A stretch of DNA of 6,061 bases from an uncultured bacterium (GTDB lineage Bacteria; Pseudomonadota; Gammaproteobacteria; Burkholderiales; Burkholderiaceae_F), in assembly GCA_905215795.1 (NCBI GenBank), contig CAJMRV010000103.1, forward strand, positions 1-6,061, given 5' to 3'. The notes beneath the pieces are model-generated. The model ran no database searches and was not told the DNA's origin. It was given only the letters and a program-made list of their open reading frames with translations. Shown here piece after piece: positions 1 to 6,061 of this stretch; positions within the stretch are counted from its first letter, which is position 1, and the number at the start of each line of letters is the position of its first letter. The position numbers and the translations under genes were made by a program.

Positions 1-3000
1 GTCGAGAGGGCCTCCATCGTGGAGAGGCGTCCCTGGCGGCGCGGCATCGGGGTGAGTTCGAGCGCGTCCCAGGCCACTCCGGCGCGGAGCTTCTTGGCGG
101 GCTCGGGGAGGTAGAGGTGGTCGTAGGCCTCGGCCATCATGGCGGCGACGATGTCGGTGCGCCAGCCCTTGGCCCGCTTGTCGAGGAGTTCCTCGAGCTC
201 TTCGAGGCGGTCGGCGGTCATCACGCCCGCCTTGGTCTGGGCCATGAGGAGGTAGGCGTAGGCACGCGCGGCGCCGAGGTCGTCGAGCGGGAGGCGCTCG
301 GCGCGCACACGGCCCGCGGCCGCGACGAGGTCGCGGGCGAGTCCGAGGTCGGCCCCGTCGTGCTTGAGTTCATTCAGGCGCGCCATCAGCTCGATCGCCA
401 TGGCGTTGGTGACCGGGTCGGTTTCACCGTAGACGGTCACGCCGTCGTACTGCATGAAGCGCCGCACGGTCGCCACGCCCGAGGCGACGGCGAGGTCGAC
501 GGCTTCGTGGCGGCCCTTCTCGGTCGGGGCGATCAGGAAGCCCAGTCCGGTGCCGTACTCGAGGCGCAGCGCGGCGAGCGCCGTGGCGATCCTCGCCTCG
601 GGCTCCCAGGCGGTGCGGTAGGCGAGCGCGTCCATCATCGGGGCGATCAGCGAGACCGGGTGGCGCGAGAGCGTGAGCTCGGTCTTGACGTCCCCGGGGA
701 GCATCGCTTCGAGCGGCCCCACGGTGAGGCTCGCGCCCGCGCCGGAACCCCAGCGCGTGAAGGCGGTCTTCTGCGTCGCGGGACGCACGGCGCCGTGCCA
801 GGGCGCGCTCGTGCGGTAGGCGGCGGGACCGTCCTTGGTTTCGACCGCCCCGTCGGCGGTCACTTCGCCTTCGACCGGACCGGCGAGGCCCCCGGCCTTG
901 AAGCGCACTTCATAGCGCGATTCGTCGAAGGGCTTGAGCGTGACGTTCACGGCGTCCGAGGGGGTGATGGCGAAGCCCACGCCCGACTTCACGCCGAGCG
1001 TGCCGCGGAAGGACTCCTCGGCGAGCACGGACGGATAGGCGAGGAATTCGTCGCCCGGGGAGACGAAGGCGGGCACGTCGATGAAGGGCATCACCGGGGT
1101 GCTCACCGTCATCGCCTGTTCGGCGTTGCCGAGCTTGGTCGCGCCCGAGCCGACGGCCATGATGCGCACGCGTCCCTTGAAGGTCGCGGGGAGCTCCACG
1201 TCGAGCGTGGCGGGGTGTTCTGGGTCGACCTTCACGAGGCCGCCCCACCAGGCCGCGCTCGCGTCGTTCTGACGGCGGAAGGGGTTCGCGGCGAACTCCT
1301 TCATCATGGCGGCGCGCACGGCGTCGCCTCCGACGAGCGTCGCCTTCGGGAGCTTGAACCCCTCGGGCATCAGCTCGGAGAGCGACTGGTGGGTGCGCAC
1401 GCCGAGCGCGCGGTCAAGGAGGAGCTCCTCGATCGGACGGGGCGTGCGGTAGTTGGTGTTCGAGAGGATCCCCTCGTCGACGGCCCAGACGAAGACGTCG
1501 CCCGGGGCGTCCGAGGTGATGGTGATGCGGGCCTTCTCGCCCGAACGGATCTTCGCCGGGGACTCGATCCCGAGCGTCATGCGGTGCGGCGCCACGGAGA
1601 GCGCCACCGGCTCGAGGGCGAACGTGTAGGCCTCGAGGAAGCGGTGCGCCTCGGAGGGTGCCCTCACGAGGGAGGCGTTCATCCAGGCGCGGCCCGTGTG
1701 GCCTTCGGGGACCTTGATCGAGACGGCGTTCATGCCCTCTTCGACGGGGACCCATTCATGGGCGAGGACGTCCTCCGCCTCGAGCGTGAGGAGTGCGAAG
1801 CCCTTGAAGGGGGAGAGCACGGAGGCGTTGAGCACGCCGCCCGCGTCCACCTCGGTCTTCTCGAGGTTCATGTGCATGTGCGCGGCCGGGAGCCGGTTCT
1901 CGAGCCCCGTCCTCAGGTCCTCTCCGACGAGCGTGAAGTCCACGCGTCCGAGGTCGGTGTCGTCCACCCCCTTGAAGGAGAGCACGTACTCGCCCGCTGG
2001 AACGAGCGGAAGCGTGAGCGAGGCGGCACCCTCGGCGTCGGTCTTCAATTTGAAGGACTCCGCTTCGGCCGTGGCCGGAGTCTCGCGGTAGTGGAGTTCG
2101 CCACGGGCGTCCGCATAGAGTTCGGTCTCGTAGTGGCGCTTGGAGAGCACGGCCGTGACTTCTTCGCCTTCGACGCCCTTGAGGGCGCGGTCCACGACGA
2201 GGAAGCGCCAGGCAAGGGGCTTGGCGGCGGGCAGGTAGTTGAGCGGCGCGGCCGTTTCGGGGAGCTCGTAGCCGAGGAGCTTCTCAGGAGCGCCCACGAG
2301 GAATTCGAGCGTGTCGGAGACCGCCGAGGAGCCCTCGGCGCTCATGCCCGTGAGGTTGAGGTAGGCCCTTGAGAGGCCCGCCGTTGCCACCGAACCGGGG
2401 AACGTGAAGCGCACGGTGCCGTTCTTGTCGGTCGTCGCCGCGTTGAGTTCGACGGGCTTGACGTAGGGGCGGTCCGCCTCCGCGAGGAAGCGGTAGCCGG
2501 GGCGTTCGGGGAACGTGATCGAGGAGACCGGGGCGAGCGCGAGCGAGGCCTCGACGACGCGGTCGGCGCCGGGGATCCCCACGTTCTCGACGAGGCGTGC
2601 TTCCACCGATACCGAGTCCGGGGCCTGCCAGCCCTTCACGGGCTCGACGAGGCGGCTCGCCAGGAGCATCGTCTCGGGGTCGAAGTCGCGCACCGAGATG
2701 TTCTTCGTCGCCAGGAGGGCGTCCCCGGACCAGAGCTCGATCGAGACGTTGTCGAGCGCGCCTTCGGCGGGGCTCGTCCAGTCGAGCGTGACGGCGCCCG
2801 AGGGGCCGGGCTCGAGGGTCTTCTTGAGGAGTTCGGCCCCGAGGTTGTCGCGGATCGTCACGAGCACCGGGGTCTTCTCCGTGAGCGGCTTGAGGGAGGC
2901 CTCCTTGATGAAGCCACCGACGTGGACCGTCTCGCCCGGGCGGTAGAGGGCGCGCCCGGTGAAGAGCATGCCCACGACGCCAGCGTCGGTCGCGTCGCGT

Positions 3001-4868
3001 CCGCGGGTGTTGAAGCGGAAGTCGTCGTTGGTGGTCCTCGCGTCGACGAGGCTCAGCCAGCCGAGGTCGCGTCCGTCGCCGCGGTCCACGACGACCGCGA
3101 CGGGGGCCTTCTCGCGTTCGAACCCCTTGAGGGAGTCGAAGTGCGCGTGGCCGGTGTCGTCGGTGGTGGCGGTGGCTACGGTGAGGCCGTTGGCGCCGAG
3201 GACGTCCACGCGGGCCTTCGCGACGGGCTTGGTGCTCGCGAGGTCCGCCACAAAGACGTCGAGCCCCTTGGAGCGCGTCGTCTTCGCGATCGTGGCGAAG
3301 TCGGTGACGAGCACCTTCTTGACCTGGCGGTCCACGGTGTTCCAGCCGCCCGACTCGTTCTTCTTCTCAAGGCGCACCTCGACCTGGTAGAGGCCTCCTT
3401 CGGGGGAGGCGCCCTTGTCGGCGAGCGGGAGCGTCACGAAGCGGGTGTCGGCGCCGTGGGCGTCGTCGGCGGGCAGCTCCATCGAGCCCGTGCGGGCGAC
3501 GGCGTAGTTGTCCGTGGGACCCTCGCGGCCGAGCGCGTCGTACTGGTCGGCGGCCAGGGCGAGGAAGGGACGGCGGTACCGGGAGACGGTCCAGGCGAGG
3601 CGTTCACCGCCGTTGACGGCGAGCGTGAGGCCGTTGGCCCCGGAGAGCGTGAGCATGTGGCCTGGCTGCAGGAAGCGGACCTGCGCGCTCGGGTCCGGCG
3701 CCGGGATGACGGCGCCCCACTTCTTCTCGAGCGTGTAGCCCGAGCCCGGGCCGAAGCCCGCGGGGAGCTCGACGTAGAGGTACGAGCCCGGGGTCGCGTT
3801 GAAGGTGAGTTCGGCGCGTTCGGAGGGTACCGAGGGGTCGCCCTTGAGTTCGGGGGTGATCCGCTTGGAGCGTGCGAGCACGGCCTCGTCCACGTAGGGC
3901 GTGAGCGACCAGTCGGCCTTTTCGACGGCCTCGGGGGCGAGTTTTTCAGGGAGCTCCCAGATCTGGACGGCGCGGGCGAGTTCGCCCGGGTTCGTCAGGA
4001 GCGACGTCTTGAATTCAAGCGAGAAGAGACGGTCGAGGTCGGCGTCGCGCACGGCGCGCACCGAGGCGCTCTCGACCTGGTAGAGGGTGGATTCGCCCGG
4101 CACCGGGATGTGGTAGACGGCCGATTCGAATCCGGTTTTCGCGACCGGGCCCGCCGGGTCGTCCGTGATCGCCTGGGCGAGCTTGGGGAAGCCCACGACG
4201 AGTTCGCCCGGGGCCTTGCCGAGCTTCCTCACGGGGATGCGGATGTAGACCTCCGTGCCGTCGGCGTTCCAGATGAAGCGCGGCTTGTCCCACTCGAGCC
4301 CCGTCGGGGTCTTCTCAGAGATCGTCATCGAACGCTCGAACGCCTCGGGGTTGGCGACCTGCGTGGAAAGGGAGAGCGTGATCGTGAGCTCGCGCTCGCC
4401 GTTCAGACGCGGGCCGTGCCAGAACACGGTCCTCGCGTCGTTCACCCAGAGCGGGGGCGTCATGAACGTGATCCTCGGCTCCGTGAGTCCGACGCCGCGT
4501 GCGCGGGGGAGTCCCTCGAGGTTGACGGTGAAGCGGGTCTGCTTGGGCCAGTATCCCTCGGGACGGAAGACGAGGCGGTTCTCGTCCTCCCAGCGCCAGT
4601 GGCCCTTCACCTCGGGCGTCATCGAGATGTTCCTCACCTGTTCGACCACGCTGCCGATCCTCGCACGGCAGGTGTTCTTCCAGTCGCGTCCGAAGTCGCG
4701 CTCGCAGCGGGCGGCGTCGGGTTCGAACGTGATCACGAGGTTTTCGCGCGGTTCGTCGACGAGGTTCGTCGAGGGCTTGAGGAGCACGGTCTGGTCGGGG
4801 GCGGCCCAGACGGCCGAGGCGATCGTGAGCGAGAGCAGTGAGAGGGGGAGTTTTGTGGCAGGGGACAT
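1..4868 (-). CDS. Exported alpha-2-macroglobulin family protein, thioester-less (YfaS-like); C-terminus off the left edge
   Basis: One open frame of 1622 codons without a stop. Bacterial A2M proteins are large chains of beta-sandwich (MG) domains that act in the periplasm or at the surface, probably trapping proteases. Seen: an N-terminal signal peptide (residues 1-22/23) with no lipobox; an MG-type segment at about 546-575 (TKPVAKARV, then TDDTGHAHF); the A2M_N signature YRPGETV at 642-648; another MG-like TDAEG..LPL..GEY segment near 940-966; the conserved VWAVDEGIL near 1128-1136; a bait-like stretch at about 1137-1205; FKGRVRIMAV at 1230-1239 as in YfaS-type proteins; and an alpha-helical domain from about 1400 with MQYDG..VYGETDP..NAMA, like the thioester domain. 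The CxEQ motif is missing: the equivalent site reads ALAYRTAWEPEA (1414-1425). Only C55 and C67 are cysteines. Start chosen at 4868 because the signal peptide follows at once; the upstream GGGA is a weak ribosome site. TED-like helices begin about 200 residues later than in the E. coli homologues, so the full protein is probably near 1900-2000 residues. The family call is firm; the biological role is inferred. Confidence 0.93.
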   Translation of the reverse strand, partial: MSPATKLPLSLLSLTIASAVWAAPDQTVLLKPSTNLVDEPRENLVITFEPDAARCERDFGRDWKNTCRARIGSVVEQVRNISMTPEVKGHWRWEDENRLVFRPEGYWPKQTRFTVNLEGLPRARGVGLTEPRITFMTPPLWVNDARTVFWHGPRLNGERELTITLSLSTQVANPEAFERSMTISEKTPTGLEWDKPRFIWNADGTEVYIRIPVRKLGKAPGELVVGFPKLAQAITDDPAGPVAKTGFESAVYHIPVPGESTLYQVESASVRAVRDADLDRLFSLEFKTSLLTNPGELARAVQIWELPEKLAPEAVEKADWSLTPYVDEAVLARSKRITPELKGDPSVPSERAELTFNATPGSYLYVELPAGFGPGSGYTLEKKWGAVIPAPDPSAQVRFLQPGHMLTLSGANGLTLAVNGGERLAWTVSRYRRPFLALAADQYDALGREGPTDNYAVARTGSMELPADDAHGADTRFVTLPLADKGASPEGGLYQVEVRLEKKNESGGWNTVDRQVKKVLVTDFATIAKTTRSKGLDVFVADLASTKPVAKARVDVLGANGLTVATATTDDTGHAHFDSLKGFEREKAPVAVVVDRGDGRDLGWLSLVDARTTNDDFRFNTRGRDATDAGVVGMLFTGRALYRPGETVHVGGFIKEASLKPLTEKTPVLVTIRDNLGAELLKKTLEPGPSGAVTLDWTSPAEGALDNVSIELWSGDALLATKNISVRDFDPETMLLASRLVEPVKGWQAPDSVSVEARLVENVGIPGADRVVEASLALAPVSSITFPERPGYRFLAEADRPYVKPVELNAATTDKNGTVRFTFPGSVATAGLSRAYLNLTGMSAEGSSAVSDTLEFLVGAPEKLLGYELPETAAPLNYLPAAKPLAWRFLVVDRALKGVEGEEVTAVLSKRHYETELYADARGELHYRETPATAEAESFKLKTDAEGAASLTLPLVPAGEYVLSFKGVDDTDLGRVDFTLVGEDLRTGLENRLPAAHMHMNLEKTEVDAGGVLNASVLSPFKGFALLTLEAEDVLAHEWVPVEEGMNAVSIKVPEGHTGRAWMNASLVRAPSEAHRFLEAYTFALEPVALSVAPHRMTLGIESPAKIRSGEKARITITSDAPGDVFVWAVDEGILSNTNYRTPRPIEELLLDRALGVRTHQSLSELMPEGFKLPKATLVGGDAVRAAMMKEFAANPFRRQNDASAAWWGGLVKVDPEHPATLDVELPATFKGRVRIMAVGSGATKLGNAEQAMTVSTPVMPFIDVPAFVSPGDEFLAYPSVLAEESFRGTLGVKSGVGFAITPSDAVNVTLKPFDESRYEVRFKAGGLAGPVEGEVTADGAVETKDGPAAYRTSAPWHGAVRPATQKTAFTRWGSGAGASLTVGPLEAMLPGDVKTELTLSRHPVSLIAPMMDALAYRTAWEPEARIATALAALRLEYGTGLGFLIAPTEKGRHEAVDLAVASGVATVRRFMQYDGVTVYGETDPVTNAMAIELMARLNELKHDGADLGLARDLVAAAGRVRAERLPLDDLGAARAYAYLLMAQTKAGVMTADRLEELEELLDKRAKGWRTDIVAAMMAEAYDHLYLPEPAKKLRAGVAWDALELTPMPRRQGRLSTMEALS
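4803..4868 (-). other. Signal peptide of the A2M protein (Sec type I)
   Basis: Residues 1-22 have one lysine near the N-terminus (K6), a hydrophobic stretch LPLSLLSLTIASAV, then VWA followed by APDQ. The V-x-A pattern at 20-22 fits signal peptidase I cleavage after A22 (or after A23). There is no L-x-x-C lipobox, so unlike E. coli YfhM this is not a predicted lipoprotein. The mature protein should be soluble in the periplasm or released. Confidence 0.8.
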
Positions 4869-4933
4869 GGTCGGTGGATTCCCGCGAAAAAGAGGTCCTT
4901 CAAATCCGGTCGGCCATGGAGCGGAGGCGGGGT

Positions 4934-4981
4934 GCGGAGCTCTCTCCGCATGACCCCTGGTCGGGTCCGCCCTTTGGGCGG
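4934..4981 (-). promoter_or_regulatory. Three tandem hairpins in the predicted A2M mRNA leader
   Basis: Three adjacent perfect inverted repeats, written on the plus strand: ccgccc-ttt-gggcgg (4967-4981), gaccc-6 nt-gggtc (4952-4967), and gcggag-ctct-ctccgc (4934-4949). They are 5-6 bp stems with 3-6 nt loops, packed with almost no spacer; the first two share one base. None is followed directly by a T-run, so they are not simple terminators. They end 65 bases before the A2M start codon. If the promoter lies in the AT-rich island upstream, they form a structured 5' leader that could affect mRNA stability or translation. No known riboswitch class was recognised. The repeats are seen directly; the role is inference. 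Confidence 0.45.
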
Positions 4982-4990
4982 CCGGCCGGT

Positions 4991-5015
4991 CTGTACGTAG
5001 TGAAAAGTGTAACAC
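4991..5015 (-). promoter_or_regulatory. Possible A2M promoter region (AT-rich island)
   Basis: This is the only AT-rich stretch between the maf terminator and the A2M start. On the minus strand it contains TACACT (5011-5006), a four-of-six match to a -10 box, overlapping the palindrome GTGTTACAC. No good -35 box lies 16-18 bases upstream, where the sequence is GC-rich. A promoter is expected here because the terminator at 5068-5125 should cut off read-through from maf. The weak -35 could mean an activator is needed, or that another sigma factor is used. Confidence 0.3.
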
Positions 5016-5067
5016 CCCCTGCGTCGCGGAGCCCGTCGTGCAGGCCTCGGGAGGCGGGCGACAGGCG

Positions 5068-5125
5068 AAAAAGAAGGGAGGCGTCCCTCCCGTCCGCGCG
5101 TGCGCGGCGGAGGACCGCCTCCCTT
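5068..5125 (-). terminator. Rho-independent terminator after maf
   Basis: A 10-bp perfect stem, aagggaggcg (5074-5083) with cgcctccctt (5116-5125), continues inward through bulged pairing to a perfect ccgcgc-gt-gcgcgg hairpin at 5094-5107. On the minus strand the stem is followed by C and then TTTTT (5072-5068). It lies 64 bases past the maf stop. There is no T-run on the other side, so it works only in the maf direction. It separates maf from the A2M gene. Confidence 0.85.
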
Positions 5126-5189
5126 GATCGCCCCAGACGCTTCCCCGCACTCTGCCGGTGCGGATGGAAACGACTCCCGGGGGCGTCTT

Positions 5190-5780
5190 TTATTCGAGTC
5201 CGGGGAGCACTTCGACGCCCGCCTTCGAGAGCAGGGTCGTCACGAGCATCAGCGGGAGGCCGATCAGGCTCGTCGGATCGTCCGAGGAGACCTCCTCCAT
5301 GAGGGCGATGCCGAGCTTCTCGATCTTGGCTGAGCCGGCGCAGTCGAAGGGCTGCTCACGGTCGACGTAGGCCTCGATCGTCTCGCGGGAGAGCTTCCTC
5401 ATCTTCACCAGGGTGCGGCTCTCGACCGTTTCGACGAAGTCGTCCGGGCCGACGACGGTGAGCGCCGTCGTGAAGACGATCGTCTTGCCCTGCATGCGTT
5501 CGAGCTGGGCGATCGAGCGTTCGCGGGTGTGGGGCTTGCCGAGCTTCTCGCCGTCGAGGTCGGCGACCTGGTCCGAGCCGATGATCACGGCGTCGGGGCG
5601 GCTCTTCTGGACTTCGCGGGCCTTGAGGAGCGAAAGGCGCAGGGCCGTCTCGCGGGGCGTCTCGCCCGGCAGGCTCGATTCGTCGATGTCCGGGCTCGTC
5701 GTTTCAAACGGCACGCCGAGACGTTCGAGAAGTTCGCGGCGGTAACGCGAACTCGAGGCTAAAATAAGGGGATGGCTCAT
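5190..5780 (-). CDS. yceF: Maf-family nucleotide pyrophosphatase, YceF type (7-methyl-GTP pyrophosphatase)
   Basis: A complete 196-residue protein, the usual length for Maf. The family hydrolyses non-canonical nucleoside triphosphates to the monophosphate and pyrophosphate in the cytoplasm; the YceF subgroup prefers 7-methyl-GTP. Motifs seen: LILASSSRYRRELLERL at 5-21 (phosphate-binding S-x-x-R loop), PDIDES at 30-35, K53 in LLKARE, GSDQV at 68-72 with the likely catalytic Asp70, GKP at 81-83, FDCAGSAKIE at 145-154, and GLPL at 174-177. SDQV together with CAGS-x-K-x-E is the YceF pattern; the dTTP/UTP-specific YhdE group has ADT at the first site instead. The ATG at 5780 begins right at the conserved N-terminal strand, and GAAGAG lies upstream as a modest ribosome site. 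The gene is divergent from yceD and is followed by its own terminator. Nothing appears broken. The subgroup call rests on motif memory rather than an alignment. Confidence 0.95.
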   Translation of the reverse strand: MSHPLILASSSRYRRELLERLGVPFETTSPDIDESSLPGETPRETALRLSLLKAREVQKSRPDAVIIGSDQVADLDGEKLGKPHTRERSIAQLERMQGKTIVFTTALTVVGPDDFVETVESRTLVKMRKLSRETIEAYVDREQPFDCAGSAKIEKLGIALMEEVSSDDPTSLIGLPLMLVTTLLSKAGVEVLPGLE

Positions 5781-5821
5781 GATGGAATTCTCTTCAGGGG
5801 AATGGGAATCGGATGGGTCAC

Positions 5822-5849
5822 ATTATAAGGCGGCCGGCTCCGCCCAGAA
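5822..5849 (-). promoter_or_regulatory. Predicted sigma-70-type promoter of maf
   Basis: On the minus strand a perfect TATAAT sits at 5827-5822, about 42 bases before the maf ATG, predicting a short leader of roughly 35 bases. The best -35 candidate at 16-base spacing is TTCTGG (5849-5844), a poor match. The spacer is a GC-rich partial palindrome (GGCGGAGCCGGCCGCC). The -10 stands out sharply from the GC-rich surroundings. Confidence 0.6.
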
Positions 5850-5871
5850 CATACACAACTCCACGCCCCCC

Positions 5872-5907
5872 GTCCCGACGGACCGGGGGAGAACGCCCCT
5901 TCGGGAC
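5872..5907. repeat. Inverted repeat upstream of yceD
   Basis: gtcccga (5872-5878) is the exact reverse complement of tcgggac (5901-5907). The 22-base interior can pair further (gggg near 5885-5889 with cccc at 5896-5899). No T-run follows on either strand. A smaller hairpin, ccgcc-cgga-ggcgg, lies just downstream at 5923-5936. They could be leader RNA structures of yceD if transcription starts upstream, or an operator. No clear yceD promoter could be assigned: CACAAT at 5915-5920 resembles a -10 box but lacks a good -35. Confidence 0.4.
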
Positions 5908-5956
5908 CACCCTGCACAATCCCCGCCCGGAGGCGGCCCAGCAACACCACATCAGT

Positions 5957-5960
5957 GAGG
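5957..5960 (+). promoter_or_regulatory. Ribosome binding site of yceD
   Basis: GAGG, within GTGAGG, lies five bases before the ATG at 5966. It supports that ATG as the start. Confidence 0.7.
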
Positions 5961-5965
5961 ACACC

Positions 5966-6061
5966 ATGCCGCGTTTAACGATTGATAGTTTTGAGCTCGC
6001 CCGCAAGCGCGAGGAGATCGAGGGCGAGGTTCCGCTCTCCGAGATGCCCGAACTGGCCTCC
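5966..6061 (+). CDS. yceD: YceD / DUF177 family protein, N-terminal 32 codons only
   Basis: The open frame runs off the right edge after 32 codons. The peptide begins MPRLTIDSFELARKREEIEG and continues with VPLSEMPELA. The short strand, then a D-x-F-x-x-A-R helix, then a G-E-x-P-L-S-E-x-P-x-L-A stretch match my recollection of the N-terminus of betaproteobacterial YceD proteins. YceD (about 170-190 residues in full) is a cytoplasmic protein needed for normal 23S rRNA accumulation, and usually sits directly before rpmF and the plsX-fab genes. Divergence from a yceF-type maf is a familiar betaproteobacterial arrangement and strongly supports the call. Its Zn-binding Cys motif, if present, would lie outside the window. 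The short visible length is the main uncertainty. Confidence 0.78.
   Translation, partial: MPRLTIDSFELARKREEIEGEVPLSEMPELAS

Larger units (their letters stand above)
4869..5189. other. 321-base intergenic region between maf and the A2M gene
   Basis: No credible gene is present. Read along the minus strand, it holds about 64 bases after the maf stop, a long terminator hairpin with a T-run (5125-5068), a GC-rich stretch, an AT-rich island with the palindrome GTGTTACAC (5015-5007), three consecutive perfect hairpins (4981-4934), and a final 65 bases leading to the A2M start. The short frames crossing it (for example the one beginning at 4951 on the minus strand) run out of frame into the A2M gene and are low-complexity Arg/Ser/Pro, so they are not called. 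Confidence 0.8.

Noticed and set aside
117..2372. 751-codon plus-strand open frame
   Set aside because: Antisense shadow of the A2M gene: low-complexity G/R/E/H/V composition, no recognisable domain, and the opposite strand has clear A2M motifs and a signal peptide.
2922..4841. 639-codon plus-strand open frame
   Set aside because: Same reason: the complement of GC-biased A2M codons, with no family motifs.
3..4868. Possible frameshift in the A2M gene
   Set aside because: Placing the ATG at 4868-4866 puts the start and all later motifs in one frame down to position 3; no shift is needed.
4900..4917. Five-codon minus-strand ORF (MADRI) as a possible leader peptide
   Set aside because: Too short to support, with no clear ribosome site and no run of a regulatory amino acid.
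4733..4951. 72-codon minus-strand frame starting in the A2M leader
   Set aside because: It overlaps the A2M start out of frame and is Arg/Ser/Pro-rich; it has no ribosome site at a proper distance (AGGGG is only two bases from the ATG).
4838..5302. 154-codon plus-strand frame across the intergenic region
   Set aside because: It runs through the terminator and into the maf 3' end antisense, with Arg/Pro/Ser-rich low-complexity content.
5818..6006. 62-codon minus-strand frame over the divergent promoter region
   Set aside because: It overlaps the yceD start and the maf -10 box and matches no known family.

Overview
The window looks like chromosomal DNA of a GC-rich Gram-negative bacterium, most likely a betaproteobacterium of the Burkholderiales. 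This rests on strong G/C preference at third codon positions, an exported alpha-2-macroglobulin-like protein, and a yceF-type maf gene divergent from the start of yceD. In betaproteobacteria yceD usually leads into rpmF-plsX-fab. The genus cannot be set from this window.

Layout, left to right. (1) Positions 1-4868 are one uninterrupted minus-strand reading frame of 1622 visible codons. It encodes an exported alpha-2-macroglobulin (A2M) family protein of the thioester-less (YfaS-like) kind, and its C-terminus lies beyond the left edge. (2) Positions 4869-5189 are a 321-base gap. It holds a strong intrinsic terminator for maf, a small AT-rich island that may carry the A2M promoter, and a predicted A2M leader with three back-to-back perfect hairpins. 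(3) Positions 5190-5780, minus strand, are a complete Maf-family nucleotide pyrophosphatase of the YceF (m7GTP) subgroup. (4) Positions 5781-5965 are a divergent intergenic region with a perfect TATAAT for maf and a long inverted repeat on the yceD side. (5) Positions 5966-6061, plus strand, are the first 32 codons of YceD (DUF177).

The maf/yceD pair is housekeeping: nucleotide-pool cleaning beside 23S rRNA/ribosome and phospholipid/fatty-acid genes. The A2M gene points the same way as maf, but the terminator between them indicates a separate transcription unit. A2M-like proteins are thought to work in the periplasm or at the cell surface as protease traps or envelope-protection factors.

No mobile element, tRNA, rRNA or CRISPR was seen. 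I found no clearly new multi-gene system. The points most worth following up are the A2M protein without a thioester cysteine and its hairpin-rich leader.
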